A DNA stretch of 64,000 nt, taken from the NCBI RefSeq assembly GCF_903819165.1, contig NZ_CAIJCS010000016.1, forward strand, positions 62,001 through 126,000. Reading direction: 5' to 3'. Source of the stretch: Aedoeadaptatus nemausensis. Lineage in GTDB: Bacteria > Bacillota > Clostridia > Tissierellales > Peptoniphilaceae. Shown here piece after piece: positions 23,883 to 32,176 of this stretch. The notes beneath the pieces are model-generated. The model saw only the letters and a program-made list of their open reading frames with translations, did no database searches and was not told the DNA's origin. The first letter of the stretch is position 1, and the number at the start of each line of letters is the position of its first letter. A program made the position numbers and the translations under genes.

Positions 23883-26003
23883 ATGGAAGTTAAAAAGAGA
23901 AACGGAGGCGTCGTACCCTACGACGGCGAGAAAATCATTATAGCCGTGGAAAAGGCTATGGCGGAGACGGCAAAAGGCGTAGATCACGAAATTTCAAAAG
24001 CGGTCGTAGAGGATGTGGAATCTTCTTTAAGGGGAGAGGTCATCGATATCGAGGCCATTCAAGACGCCGTAGAAATGTCCCTTATGAAGCGGGACCCGGA
24101 GACGGCGAAGAAGTACATTCTCTACCGTGAAGAGCGCACCCGCTTAAGAGAACACGGTTGGGACATGACCGATCTTCAACGGGATATTTACGAAAAGAAA
24201 TACCGCTTCCGTTCGGAAAACTTCGAGGGCTTTTTAGAGCGTGTAAGCGGCGGGCAGTCGGCCATTAAAAAGGCCATTGCGGACAAAGGCTTTATGCCGG
24301 CGGGTCGTATTTTAGCGGGAAGAGGTCTTCAACATCACGGCAAGAAGATCACCCTTTCCAATTGCTATGTCATGCCACAAGTAGAAGATAATATCGAATC
24401 CATTTACGATACGGCGAAGTGGATGGCGAGAACCTACAGTTACGGCGGCGGCGTAGGCCTGACCCTCAATAAACTTCGCCCGAAAGGCGCCAAGGTCAAC
24501 AACGCCGCCTCCACTACGACGGGAGCCGTAAGCTTTATGGACCTTTACTCCCTGACTACGGGTTTAATCGGCATGCGTGGCCGCCGCGGCGCCCTCATGC
24601 TCAATATGGACGCCTCCCACCCGGACATTATGGACTTTATCGACGTTAAAAACGATTTGGATAAAGTTACCAGCGCCAATATTTCCGTCAACTGCAGCGA
24701 CGAATTTTTTCAAGCCTACGAAAAAGGCGAAGACTTTACGCTGGCATTCGATGTAGAGGCTACCGGCGAAGAAATCAGAAAAAAAGTCAGCGCACGGGAC
24801 ATGATGAACCGCCTGGCTTACAACAACTGGAACATGGCGGAACCCGGCGTGCTCTTTAAAGACCGCATCAATTCCTGGCATATTATGAGCGAAGACGAAA
24901 CCTTCGAATACGCCGGCGTCAATCCCTGTGCGGAAGAGCCCCTTCCCGCCTTCGGTTCCTGTAATCTTTCCAGTATCAATCTGGGGAAATTTGTAAAAAA
25001 TCCCTTTACAGACGACGCAAGCTTCGATTACGAAGGATTCAAAACCCTGGTAAAAGAAGGGGTCATCTATTTAAACGATGTATTGGATGAGAACATGACC
25101 CTTCACCCCTTAAAACAGCAGCAGGAGCTCTCCAGAGAACTGCGTCAAATCGGATTGGGGATCATGGGCCTCGCCGATATGTTTATTAAAATGGGCATCG
25201 CTTACGGAAGCGACGAATCCATCGAATTGATTCACGAAATCGGCCATGTGCTCGTCAACGAAGCGCTCCGCACCTCCGCTCTCTTAGCGGAAAAAGACGG
25301 ACCCTTCCCCCGTTATCGCGAGGAAAAAGTATTGGCCTCCCCCTTTATTAAAGAAAACGCCGATGCCGACGTATTGGAGCTGATCAAAAAGCACGGCCTC
25401 AGAAACTCTCAGGTCCTTACTATCGCGCCTACAGGTTCCATCTCCACCCTTATCGGCTGCAGCAACGGCGTGGAACCCATCTTCCAAATCAGCTATATTC
25501 GTAAATCCGAATCCCTTCACGACGAAGATACCTATTACACGGTTTACACCGATATTATTCGCGATTTAATGGAAGCCCGCAATATTACGAGAGAAGAAGA
25601 CTTACCGGATTTCGTCATTACCACCTCGAACTTGGATTACAAGGCGCGAATTCGCGTACAGTCCGCATGGCAAAACTATATCGACGCCTCCATCTCCTCT
25701 ACGGTGAACGTTCCTAACGAATTTACCGTGGAAGAAGTGGAAGACCTTTACGTCTACGCGTGGAAAATGGGCCTTAAGGGAATTACCATTTACCGCGACG
25801 GTTGCGCCAGAAGCGGCATCTTGACCACATCGAAAAGCGACAAGGGAAGTCGCATAAAAGAATTACAAGACGAACTGAATCGGGAAATCGCCAAACAAAT
25901 GACCGACGATCCCGACACCTGCCCCATGTGCGGCGGCAAAATGAACCATTCCGGCGGCTGCGCCGAATGTCAGGACTGTGGCTACAGCCCCTGTGCGATT
26001 TAA
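23883..26003 (+). CDS. nrdJ: Class II (adenosylcobalamin-dependent) ribonucleotide reductase
   Basis: The 706-aa enzyme makes deoxyribonucleotides from ribonucleotides using a B12-generated thiyl radical, so it needs neither oxygen nor a separate radical subunit. An ATP-cone (KKRNGGVVPYDGEKI) opens the protein. The barrel contains NPCAEEPLPAFGSCNLSSINLG with the active-site Cys, Asn and Glu. APTGSISTLIGCSNGVEP follows. The C-terminus has a CPMCGGKM and CQDCGYSPC redox/zinc tail. Length fits the short class II form. No cobalamin riboswitch was recognised upstream; a palindrome and a DnaA box are present. Confidence 0.93.
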   Translation: MEVKKRNGGVVPYDGEKIIIAVEKAMAETAKGVDHEISKAVVEDVESSLRGEVIDIEAIQDAVEMSLMKRDPETAKKYILYREERTRLREHGWDMTDLQRDIYEKKYRFRSENFEGFLERVSGGQSAIKKAIADKGFMPAGRILAGRGLQHHGKKITLSNCYVMPQVEDNIESIYDTAKWMARTYSYGGGVGLTLNKLRPKGAKVNNAASTTTGAVSFMDLYSLTTGLIGMRGRRGALMLNMDASHPDIMDFIDVKNDLDKVTSANISVNCSDEFFQAYEKGEDFTLAFDVEATGEEIRKKVSARDMMNRLAYNNWNMAEPGVLFKDRINSWHIMSEDETFEYAGVNPCAEEPLPAFGSCNLSSINLGKFVKNPFTDDASFDYEGFKTLVKEGVIYLNDVLDENMTLHPLKQQQELSRELRQIGLGIMGLADMFIKMGIAYGSDESIELIHEIGHVLVNEALRTSALLAEKDGPFPRYREEKVLASPFIKENADADVLELIKKHGLRNSQVLTIAPTGSISTLIGCSNGVEPIFQISYIRKSESLHDEDTYYTVYTDIIRDLMEARNITREEDLPDFVITTSNLDYKARIRVQSAWQNYIDASISSTVNVPNEFTVEEVEDLYVYAWKMGLKGITIYRDGCARSGILTTSKSDKGSRIKELQDELNREIAKQMTDDPDTCPMCGGKMNHSGGCAECQDCGYSPCAI

Positions 26004-26024
26004 AACTTTATAAGAAATAAAACG

Positions 26025-26055
26025 AAAGCGAAGGCGAGACCTTCGCTTTTTTATT
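26025..26055 (+). terminator. Intrinsic terminator after nrdJ
   Basis: AAAGCGAAGG/CCTTCGCTTT stem with a 5-nt loop and T-run. Confidence 0.88.
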
Positions 26056-26122
26056 GTCTATTTGTAATTTAATTGTAATCGACATGTAGCATAAGCGATA
26101 TATTATGTCTCGATTCATTTGT

Positions 26123-26226
26123 TATAATACTTTTCGTGCTCTGAAAGAGTTACAAAAAAGTAACGAAATACATGGGCTGCAAAAGTCAGCACAAAAATAT
26201 AAATTAATTAGAAAGTAGGCAATTTT
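26123..26226 (+). promoter_or_regulatory. Promoter and possibly folded leader of the M23 peptidase gene
   Basis: TATAAT at 26123-26128 is followed by GTGCT (26136-26140) complementary to AGCAC (26188-26192). Inside lie a GTTAC/GTAAC hairpin (26149-26164) and a GCTG/CAGC hairpin that shares bases with the outer stem. The layout resembles a small three-way junction, but it matches no riboswitch class I can name. Confidence 0.35.
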
Positions 26227-27381
26227 TTGAAGACCGTTAGAAACTCATTATTAACTTTAACATTAGCTACAACCCTCGCATTTGGCGGCGTACATACTAT
26301 AGTAAATGCCGAAGGCGTAAACGACGGAGCCCAAGCTCCCGCAAAAGTAGAAGCTCAAAATCCCGAGAAAAAGGCGGAACGAGTAGAGCTTTATTTAGGC
26401 GACGAGGCCCTTTGCCAATTAGAAAATGCCGCGAGTTACGACGCTTTAATCCAAAAGTTACAAAACCATTTCAAAACACAAAATTCCAAAATCGAGTCTA
26501 TGACCATCGAACCTTCCCTTTCCGTAAAGGGAACGGACAAAACCGAGGAAGGCTTCTTAACCGTAGACGACGCCTTCAAGCTCCTCACCGAAGGAGGCAA
26601 GCGGGAAGTGGTCTATGTGGCGGAAAAAACGGAATCCTTAGAATCCATCGCCAAGCGCTTCGGCATGACCCTTGAAGAAATTAAATCCCTAAACCCGAAT
26701 TGGGAAGATCCGGTGACCAAGGGCAGCAAACTGAAGGTTTTACAAAAAGCACCCTTAATCGAAGTCAGCTTGGATGAAGTCATCGTCAATGTGGAAGAAG
26801 TACCTTTCCAAACCGTAACAAAAGACGACGACAATATGATCAAGACCCAGCGGAAAGTAGAACGTGCCGGCGTACCGGGACAAAAACAAACCAGTGTGCG
26901 TATTCAAAGTAAAAACGGCCAAACCCTCTCCTCCATTGTAGAGGGTAGCCGCATGAGCCGCGAAGCCGTAGACGAAATCGTCTGTGTGGGCACGAAGGAC
27001 AGCCTTGCAACGGGTAAATTCATCAACCCGACAGTGGGTCGTTTTACCTCTCCCTTCGGTCCTCGCTGGGGCCGCTTCCACTACGGAATCGACGTAGCCA
27101 ATAGCGTGGGTACCGATATTAAGGCGGCAGACGGCGGCGTCGTTACCCGTGCGGGAAGAGCGGGAAGCTACGGCAATCTCATCATCATCGATCACCAAAA
27201 CGGCACGAGCACCCGCTACGCTCACTTGAGCCGCATCGATGTGAAGGTAGGTCAAACCGTAGAGCAAGGCCAATCCATCGCTAAGATGGGCAATACCGGC
27301 CGCAGTACCGGACCTCACCTGCACTTTGAAGTGCGCGTCGGCGGTAAAGCTGTAAATCCGCTAAACTATGTGAAGTACTAA
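26227..27381 (+). CDS. Secreted M23 endopeptidase with LysM and G5 domains
   Basis: The 384-aa precursor has a signal peptide (basic KTVRN, hydrophobic core, cleavage near VNA-EG at residue 28-29). A LysM-like repeat follows at about residues 130-175 and a G5 domain at 175-255. The C-terminal M23 domain shows FTSPFGPRWGRFHYGIDVA and GPHLHFEVR with zinc-binding His and Asp. It should cut peptidoglycan cross-links while bound to glycan strands. The start is TTG 26227, chosen because the signal peptide begins there; the ribosome site is weak. It is monocistronic. Confidence 0.9.
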   Translation: MKTVRNSLLTLTLATTLAFGGVHTIVNAEGVNDGAQAPAKVEAQNPEKKAERVELYLGDEALCQLENAASYDALIQKLQNHFKTQNSKIESMTIEPSLSVKGTDKTEEGFLTVDDAFKLLTEGGKREVVYVAEKTESLESIAKRFGMTLEEIKSLNPNWEDPVTKGSKLKVLQKAPLIEVSLDEVIVNVEEVPFQTVTKDDDNMIKTQRKVERAGVPGQKQTSVRIQSKNGQTLSSIVEGSRMSREAVDEIVCVGTKDSLATGKFINPTVGRFTSPFGPRWGRFHYGIDVANSVGTDIKAADGGVVTRAGRAGSYGNLIIIDHQNGTSTRYAHLSRIDVKVGQTVEQGQSIAKMGNTGRSTGPHLHFEVRVGGKAVNPLNYVKY

Positions 27382-27401
27382 AACAAGAAGGAAAATCATC
27401 T

Positions 27402-27429
27402 TTGAAAAATGATGAAAATCCTGTATAAT
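27402..27429 (+). promoter_or_regulatory. Promoter for tRNA-Ser
   Basis: TTGAAA (27402-27407) and TATAAT (27424-27429) with a 16-bp spacer lie 25 bp before the tRNA. Confidence 0.75.
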
Positions 27430-27453
27430 AGACATGTTAACTTAATATGTCTT

Positions 27454-27542
27454 GGAGCGGTATCGAAGTGGTCATAACGGGGCTGACTCGAAATCAGTTT
27501 GCCTTCACGGGCACGTGGGTTCGAATCCCACCCGCTCCGCCA
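27454..27542 (+). tRNA. tRNA-Ser (anticodon CGA)
   Basis: The 89-nt gene has acceptor GGAGCGG pairing with CCGCTCC, anticodon loop CTCGAAA (anticodon CGA), a long class II variable arm (GCCTTCACGGGC), the T-loop TTCGAAT and an encoded CCA. A strong terminator follows. Confidence 0.95.
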
Positions 27543-27546
27543 AATG

Positions 27547-27575
27547 AAGCGATCTCTTAGGAGATCGCTTTTTTA
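27547..27575 (+). terminator. Intrinsic terminator after tRNA-Ser
   Basis: AAGCGATCTC/GAGATCGCTT stem with a 4-nt loop and T-run. Confidence 0.9.
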
Positions 27576-27618
27576 ATGAAAACAAAAAAGCGAGCACATA
27601 GGCTCGCCAATTACTTAT

Positions 27619-28815
27619 TTACCGCTTCCTAATCTTTTTCCAAAGGGCGGAAACTCCTCTTTCCGCCATATGGCCGAAGTAGTTGAGGCCCGGGGCCATA
27701 TCGTCCCATGCCCAGGTGGAGTTGGTCTTTCTGAATTTATAGTCGCTTATGATTTTTACGAAATTCATCTGATCGTTTTTTACATAGTGATAGATCGCCG
27801 AAAGATCTCTTTCTTTGTTTTTCCAGTGGCAGTGGGTGTCGTGATCGAGGAAAGTTTCCGGTATGTCCTCGCCGAGAGCGTCCAGATAATATATATAGGG
27901 CGTTTCGAAGCCTAAGTGGCAGTGCATTTCCGTGGACTCCGAGAATATCGGCTCCGCGCTCAGCAAATATACTTTTCTCGAAAATTCGTCCCGCTTCCAT
28001 TTGGTCTCGAGGAGGCCGCGAAAGCCCGATTCCTTAAACAGGGGATCTGCCAAATCTACGAGCTCGGGAATCCATTTTTGCTTGGAGTAACTGATTTTCC
28101 CGAAGGGATGGGGGTATTTGCGAATGGTTTCGGAGGTGAGACAACCTTTTAGCCCGGAGTTTTTTCCGTAATAAAAGGTGGCGGAATATTCGTGGCCCTC
28201 CGGCCCTCGGACGAGGGTTTCGATAAAGCAGCGGGAAGTGTAACCGTGGTGTTCCATGGCGTGGAGTTTGTCTAAGAGATCGGACTCGTTTTTTATGAGG
28301 AGGAAATTCTCTCCGAACTTTTCTCTGAAGTCTTCGGTATCTTCGCATTTTAATAGGCAGGGGTAGCCGAGAAGAAGGGGCACTTGCCGGAGGAGATCGT
28401 CGCCATTTAAATCGATCCGCTCGGGAATGAGAGTAGGGGCCGTATCTTCGAGAGCTCTTAGGTTTTTCCCGAAGAAAAGTGTGCTCGCTCCATTTTCTGC
28501 CATGGGAAAGAGGTAGTAATTTTTAAGCTCGTTCAAATGGCGGTCTAAAAACCGTCTCCACTCTTCCGTAGCGGCGAAGAGCACGGGCTTTTCTCCGAAG
28601 TTCTTCCCGTAATCCGACAAAATCTTCAAAAGGTGCTCTTCTTCGTTTACCGAGGGCACGATCATGGCCTCCCGGCAGTATTTGCTGATGCCGTAGGGCG
28701 AGGGTGCACTGTCTATGGTGGTGATGTCTATTTTTCGCCTGCCCAAATTGCGTATAATGGCGAGACTTGACGGGCTGTCCGTTCCCAAAACGACGGCGGG
28801 ATGTTTGAATTCCAT
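27619..28815 (-). CDS. ATP-grasp carboxylate-amine ligase
   Basis: The 398-aa protein opens with a Rossmann-like pre-ATP-grasp part (PAVVLGTDSPSSLAIIRNLG). The ATP-grasp core follows with GYPCLLKCEDTEDF and later SRCFIETLVRGPEGHEYS and LLETKWKRD, the expected nucleotide- and Mg-binding regions. Such enzymes join a carboxylate to an amine with ATP. It is monocistronic. Distant relatives include D-aspartate ligase for peptidoglycan cross-bridges, which would suit a cell-wall role, but no substrate can be assigned from the sequence. Confidence 0.78.
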   Translation of the reverse strand: MEFKHPAVVLGTDSPSSLAIIRNLGRRKIDITTIDSAPSPYGISKYCREAMIVPSVNEEEHLLKILSDYGKNFGEKPVLFAATEEWRRFLDRHLNELKNYYLFPMAENGASTLFFGKNLRALEDTAPTLIPERIDLNGDDLLRQVPLLLGYPCLLKCEDTEDFREKFGENFLLIKNESDLLDKLHAMEHHGYTSRCFIETLVRGPEGHEYSATFYYGKNSGLKGCLTSETIRKYPHPFGKISYSKQKWIPELVDLADPLFKESGFRGLLETKWKRDEFSRKVYLLSAEPIFSESTEMHCHLGFETPYIYYLDALGEDIPETFLDHDTHCHWKNKERDLSAIYHYVKNDQMNFVKIISDYKFRKTNSTWAWDDMAPGLNYFGHMAERGVSALWKKIRKR

Positions 28816-28973
28816 TTTTTCCTCCTCGGTTTCCTCTCTTACTATTTATTATAATATAGTTTTTGCGTTTTCAAAAAAGAAAAGCGATAGCTAAAATATG
28901 AATTTTCTGTTTGCCGCGACGATTTTCGGATATAAATAGAGAGTAACATGATAAACGATCAGGAGGTATTATA

Positions 28974-29483
28974 ATGTCCAGAGAAAATATTACATTTGGT
29001 GGCGACGCTATTAACATTTTAGGTAAAGAAATTAAAGTCGGCGACAAGGCACCCGATTTTAAAGCGGTAAACAACGACTTAAGTCCCTTCGAATCCAAGG
29101 ATTTAAACGGTAAAGTTCGCATTTACTCCGTGGTTCCTTCCATCGACACCGGCGTATGTGCTCTTCAAACTGAAAACTTCAACGAAATGGCTACCGATCT
29201 CGGCGAAAATGTTCACGTGATCACCATTTCCAACGACCTTCCCTTTGCACAAGCTCGTTTCGGCGCTGCAGAAGGTATCGACCGTGCCAAACTCGTCAGT
29301 GACTACCAAGAATGTGACTTCGGCGAAAAATACGGCTTCTTAATCGAAGGTCTCCGTCTTTTAACTCGCGGCATCGTCATTGTCGGCGAAGACGACGAAG
29401 TTAAATACGTAGAATACGTTCAAGAAGTAACCAATCACCCGGATTACGACAAGGCGCTCGCAGCAGTTAAAGAACTTCTTTAA
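28974..29483 (+). CDS. tpx: Thiol peroxidase, atypical (resolving Cys absent)
   Basis: A 169-aa Tpx-family peroxiredoxin that reduces peroxides. The peroxidatic Cys62 is in PSIDTGVCALQT. In Escherichia coli Tpx the resolving Cys is in RFCGAEG; here the segment reads RFGAAEG, so that Cys is missing. The only other cysteine is Cys114 in YQECDFGEKYG, 18 residues after the lost position. The protein may be a 1-Cys enzyme or use Cys114. The ribosome site AGGAGG precedes ATG 28974. rlmH follows after 3 bp. Confidence 0.9.
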   Translation: MSRENITFGGDAINILGKEIKVGDKAPDFKAVNNDLSPFESKDLNGKVRIYSVVPSIDTGVCALQTENFNEMATDLGENVHVITISNDLPFAQARFGAAEGIDRAKLVSDYQECDFGEKYGFLIEGLRLLTRGIVIVGEDDEVKYVEYVQEVTNHPDYDKALAAVKELL

Positions 29484-29486
29484 TTC

Positions 29487-29969
29487 ATGCTTCAAATTCG
29501 CGTGATTGCTCTCGGCAAGTTGAAGAGCCGGGAGCTCACGGCGCTGACCGACGAATATTTAAAGCGCATTAGGCCCTATATTCCCATTGAAATTGTGGAG
29601 CTCAAAGACGAGCGGGCGCCGGAATCTCTTTCTGAAAAGGAAAAGGAGCAGGTGCTCGAAAAAGAGGCCGATCGCATTTTAGGAAAAATTCAGCCCGGGG
29701 ATCTTTGCATTCCTCTGGTCATCGAAGGAAAAACCATGGACTCGGTGAAATTTTCCGAGACATTATATGATATGATGGAGAGGGCCCAAGGCAGGGTGGT
29801 ATTTATCATCGGTTCCAGTATGGGAATGAGCGAAAGGGTAAAAGCCCGTGGCGACATGAGGCTTTCCTTTTCTCCCATGACCATGCCACATACGCTGATG
29901 CGTCCTGTCCTGCTTGAGCAGATTTATAGGGCAAGCCGCATTCATAGCGGCCATACGTATCATAAATAG
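29487..29969 (+). CDS. rlmH: 23S rRNA (pseudouridine1915-N3)-methyltransferase
   Basis: The 160-aa SPOUT methyltransferase has LVIEGKTMDSVKFS, FIIGSSMGMSERVKARG and the C-terminal MPHTLMRPVLLEQIYRA stretch ending HSGHTYHK, the family's trefoil-knot SAM site. It methylates pseudouridine 1915 in helix 69 of 23S rRNA. It begins 3 bp after tpx and is followed 9 bp later by a small acidic protein, indicating one operon. The usual linkage to yycJ is broken here; a yycJ-like gene is at 36556. Confidence 0.95.
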   Translation: MLQIRVIALGKLKSRELTALTDEYLKRIRPYIPIEIVELKDERAPESLSEKEKEQVLEKEADRILGKIQPGDLCIPLVIEGKTMDSVKFSETLYDMMERAQGRVVFIIGSSMGMSERVKARGDMRLSFSPMTMPHTLMRPVLLEQIYRASRIHSGHTYHK

Positions 29970-29978
29970 GAGGTTATT

Positions 29979-30173
29979 ATGAAAGAAAAAGAAAATTTAA
30001 AAGAAGAAAAAGCGGAATCCAGAAGAGAACAAGAAAACCAACACGAAGAATCTTCTCCCGCTTCCGATATCTACGGTAATATCGAAGGTAAGGATCCGGA
30101 AACCGGCGTTGAAATTCCCACGGACGAAGCCGTTGAAGAATCCATGGAATGGATGAACGAAAACGCAAAATAA
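29979..30173 (+). CDS. Small highly charged protein
   Basis: A 64-aa Glu/Lys/Arg-rich protein with no cysteine and no hydrophobic segment, probably largely disordered. AGGAGG sits just before ATG 29979 and the gene is 9 bp after rlmH and right before a terminator, so expression is likely. I do not recognise the family. Confidence 0.6.
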   Translation: MKEKENLKEEKAESRREQENQHEESSPASDIYGNIEGKDPETGVEIPTDEAVEESMEWMNENAK

Positions 30174-30184
30174 TCGGACAGGTT

Positions 30185-30217
30185 AAAAGGTACCGTTTAA
30201 GCGGTACCTTTTCTTTT
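30185..30217 (+). terminator. Intrinsic terminator of the tpx-rlmH unit
   Basis: AAAAGGTACCG/CGGTACCTTTT stem (11 bp) with a 6-nt loop and T-rich tail. Confidence 0.88.
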
Positions 30218-30238
30218 TGATAAAATTAAGGGGTGACT

Positions 30239-30781
30239 ATGGGCGCAAGGAGACGTCACTATTATTACTATACAAATAAAGAGCCGAATGCCGACGGCAT
30301 GTTTCCCCTTTCCGAGGAGAAGCTCGCTCATTTGGCGCCGGGAGACGGGTTGTGGCTCGTAGGAAAGGAAGCTATATTTTATAGCGTCGAGGAGATTTTA
30401 GACGGTTCCGTACGCCTCGAGCGCAAAGATGCGGAGGGGGTAGAGGATTTCGGCAATATGGAATTCGGTGCTCTATCGGAAACCGACGGCTATCAACTTC
30501 CCGCCACTCGCCAGGTCAGCGCTCTTATTCCCACGGGAAAACCTCTCGCCATGGAAGTGGAACACAAGGGCGACGGCAGCGGCCCGGGAGAAATGGTGAT
30601 CGAACTCTATTCAAAAGACGGGGACGGCTATATTAAACGCTCCACCGACGACGATCTCGATGCTCTGATGGCCGAGGCCTTCGAGACGCTTTTGCGTTTA
30701 CAATTAAAGACATTGGAATCCACCGCCGAAATCGGCGAACTTTGGATCAAATACTTAAAATATAAGCAAGGGGGACGATAA
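30239..30781 (+). CDS. Uncharacterised cytoplasmic protein
   Basis: The 180-aa acidic protein starts with an Arg/His/Tyr-rich head (MGARRRHYYYYTNKEP). It has no signal peptide, membrane helix or motif I recognise. ATG 30239 follows AAGGGGTG at good spacing; a GTG at 30233 is inside that site. The nitroreductase gene begins 1 bp after its stop, so the two are co-translated. Probably a clade-restricted protein. Confidence 0.65.
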   Translation: MGARRRHYYYYTNKEPNADGMFPLSEEKLAHLAPGDGLWLVGKEAIFYSVEEILDGSVRLERKDAEGVEDFGNMEFGALSETDGYQLPATRQVSALIPTGKPLAMEVEHKGDGSGPGEMVIELYSKDGDGYIKRSTDDDLDALMAEAFETLLRLQLKTLESTAEIGELWIKYLKYKQGGR

Positions 30782-30782
30782 G

Positions 30783-31559
30783 ATGGATAAATCCATGTTT
30801 GAAACGGCGCTGAGTCACCGCACCATTCGCGAATTTACCGAGGAAAAAGTCGATGAGGAACTGGTCGAGACATTGAAAAAGGTCGCCAATCGCACGGCTA
30901 CTTCCACGGGTATGCAGTCTTATTCCATTATTCGCATCGAAGATGAAAAGACCAGGAAAGCCATCGCCGAGATCGGCGGTCAGGAATACATTGCCCGGGC
31001 GCCCGAACTTTGGATTTTCATCGTGGATGTGTACCGCAACAGCCGCATTGCCAGAGAACAGGGCGTGGAGCTTGCCGCCGAGCGGGACGCCGATCGCTTT
31101 TTCCAAGGCTTTACCGACGCCGCCCTGGCTGCTCAAAATGTGACCAATGCCATTGAAGCGGCAGGCCTCGGCGCCGTCTATTTAGGGAGCATTTTAAATG
31201 ATGCGGAGGCCTTGATCGATCTTTTGGATCTTCCCGAGCTTACTTTCCCCGTGGTGGGTTTGGGCTTCGGTAAACCCAATCAATCCCCTCAGCTTAAGCC
31301 GAGAATGGATATGGAGCTTAAATTCTTCACCGATCGTTACCGGGAATTCGACAATTATATGGACATTATTGCCGACTACGATGAAGAAATGCAGACCTAT
31401 TACGATTTAAGAGAAGCCAATCGCCGAGTGGATTCTTTTTCCAAACAGGTGGTAACCCGTCTTGAAAATGCCACGGTCAATCGGGCGAATCTCGCGAAAA
31501 TTGCCGAAAAACAAGGCTTTAATTTACTGGGTGAGGAGAAAGACCATGCTGAATCTTAA
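30783..31559 (+). CDS. Nitroreductase-family NAD(P)H oxidoreductase (NfrA-like)
   Basis: A 258-aa FMN protein of the nitroreductase superfamily, NfsA/NfrA branch. SHRTIREFTEEKVDEELVE at residues 10-30 holds the FMN-binding Arg pair, and LPVVGLGFGKPN-like sequence (TFPVVGLGFGKPN) lies near residue 160. Members reduce flavins, nitroaromatics, disulfides or quinones with NADPH. It sits in a three-gene unit with two uncharacterised proteins; the following gene overlaps its end by 14 bp. Confidence 0.9.
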   Translation: MDKSMFETALSHRTIREFTEEKVDEELVETLKKVANRTATSTGMQSYSIIRIEDEKTRKAIAEIGGQEYIARAPELWIFIVDVYRNSRIAREQGVELAAERDADRFFQGFTDAALAAQNVTNAIEAAGLGAVYLGSILNDAEALIDLLDLPELTFPVVGLGFGKPNQSPQLKPRMDMELKFFTDRYREFDNYMDIIADYDEEMQTYYDLREANRRVDSFSKQVVTRLENATVNRANLAKIAEKQGFNLLGEEKDHAES

Positions 31560-31962
31560 AGAGGAAGGGAAAGAAGTTTCCATCGAGCTCTTGGAATACG
31601 AGTATCCCCCGGGATGGGGCGCCGGCATGCCCTATAATACGGACTATATTATCTGTAAGATCCTGGGGAAGGACGGCGACGACGATTTCGAGCTGGAAGA
31701 CAGTTTTTTCCGCTTTTCCGAAATCGAGTCTATTTATGAGAATTGCGTAGAAGTATTGGACGGCGACAGTTACGGTTTCGAGGCCGTCATAGAGAATCCG
31801 AACCTCGGTTTTTACGTGGAAATCGAAGACGATCTCTTGGCGGTTCATTTTCAAATGGCAGGGGACGATCTCTTCACCATTTCTGAGAAGATGAACCCGG
31901 TAGAGTTTCGGGAGATGGTGGATTCCATAGACGAAAGCCTCCGTTCCATCGCCGGTATTTGA
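31546..31962 (+). CDS. Uncharacterised 138-aa acidic protein
   Basis: ATG 31546 lies within the last codons of the nitroreductase gene and is preceded by GAGGAGA, so translation is probably coupled. The acidic product alternates beta-like strands (YIICKILG, GFYVEIEDDLLAVHFQM) and ends with a helix. The pattern is vaguely like WapI-type proteins, but I cannot assign it with confidence. Confidence 0.62.
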   Translation: MLNLKEEGKEVSIELLEYEYPPGWGAGMPYNTDYIICKILGKDGDDDFELEDSFFRFSEIESIYENCVEVLDGDSYGFEAVIENPNLGFYVEIEDDLLAVHFQMAGDDLFTISEKMNPVEFREMVDSIDESLRSIAGI

Positions 31963-31987
31963 CATGAGAAAGAAATAGATTAGAGTA

Positions 31988-32016
31988 TTGACCGATTCAA
32001 TAATTCATGTGATAAT
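31988..32016 (+). promoter_or_regulatory. Strong extended -10 promoter for a structured RNA
   Basis: TTGACC (31988-31993), a 17-bp spacer, and GATAAT (32011-32016) preceded by TGT, an extended -10. The start of transcription would be about 32022-32025, directly at the base of the first RNA stem. Confidence 0.8.
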
Positions 32017-32021
32017 GGATA

Positions 32022-32176
32022 CAATCGACGGAGCGCTATGCTCGCTTACTCCTAGCTATAAGTTTTTACTTAGAGTTATTTCTTACTTACTGTTGCTTAC
32101 CAAATATCGGAAGAGCATACCGTCGAGACGACATAAAGTCGCAAAGAAAGGTGACCCGGAGGTCATCTTTTTTTGT
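32022..32176 (+). ncRNA. Structured leader RNA or small RNA upstream of an MFS gene
   Basis: About 155 nt run from a strong promoter to an intrinsic terminator. TCGACGG (32025-32031) pairs with CCGTCGA (32120-32126). After a 5-nt bulge, TATGCTC (32037-32043) pairs with GAGCATA (32113-32119), giving 14 bp in one bulged helix. An apical hairpin is formed by TAGCT-A-TAAGT with ACTTA-G-AGTTA (32053-32078, TTTT loop). CTTAC occurs four times in the otherwise unpaired parts (32045, 32082, 32086, 32096). A CGAC/GTCG stem precedes the terminator. The MFS ribosome site lies after the terminator, so it may be a riboswitch-like attenuator; a free small RNA is also possible. I cannot match it to a known class. 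Confidence 0.65.
32148..32175 (+). terminator. Terminator between structured RNA and MFS gene
   Basis: AAGGTGACC/GGTCATCTT stem with a CGGA loop and seven T. It lies between the folded leader and the ribosome site AAAGGAG of the MFS gene. Confidence 0.88.
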
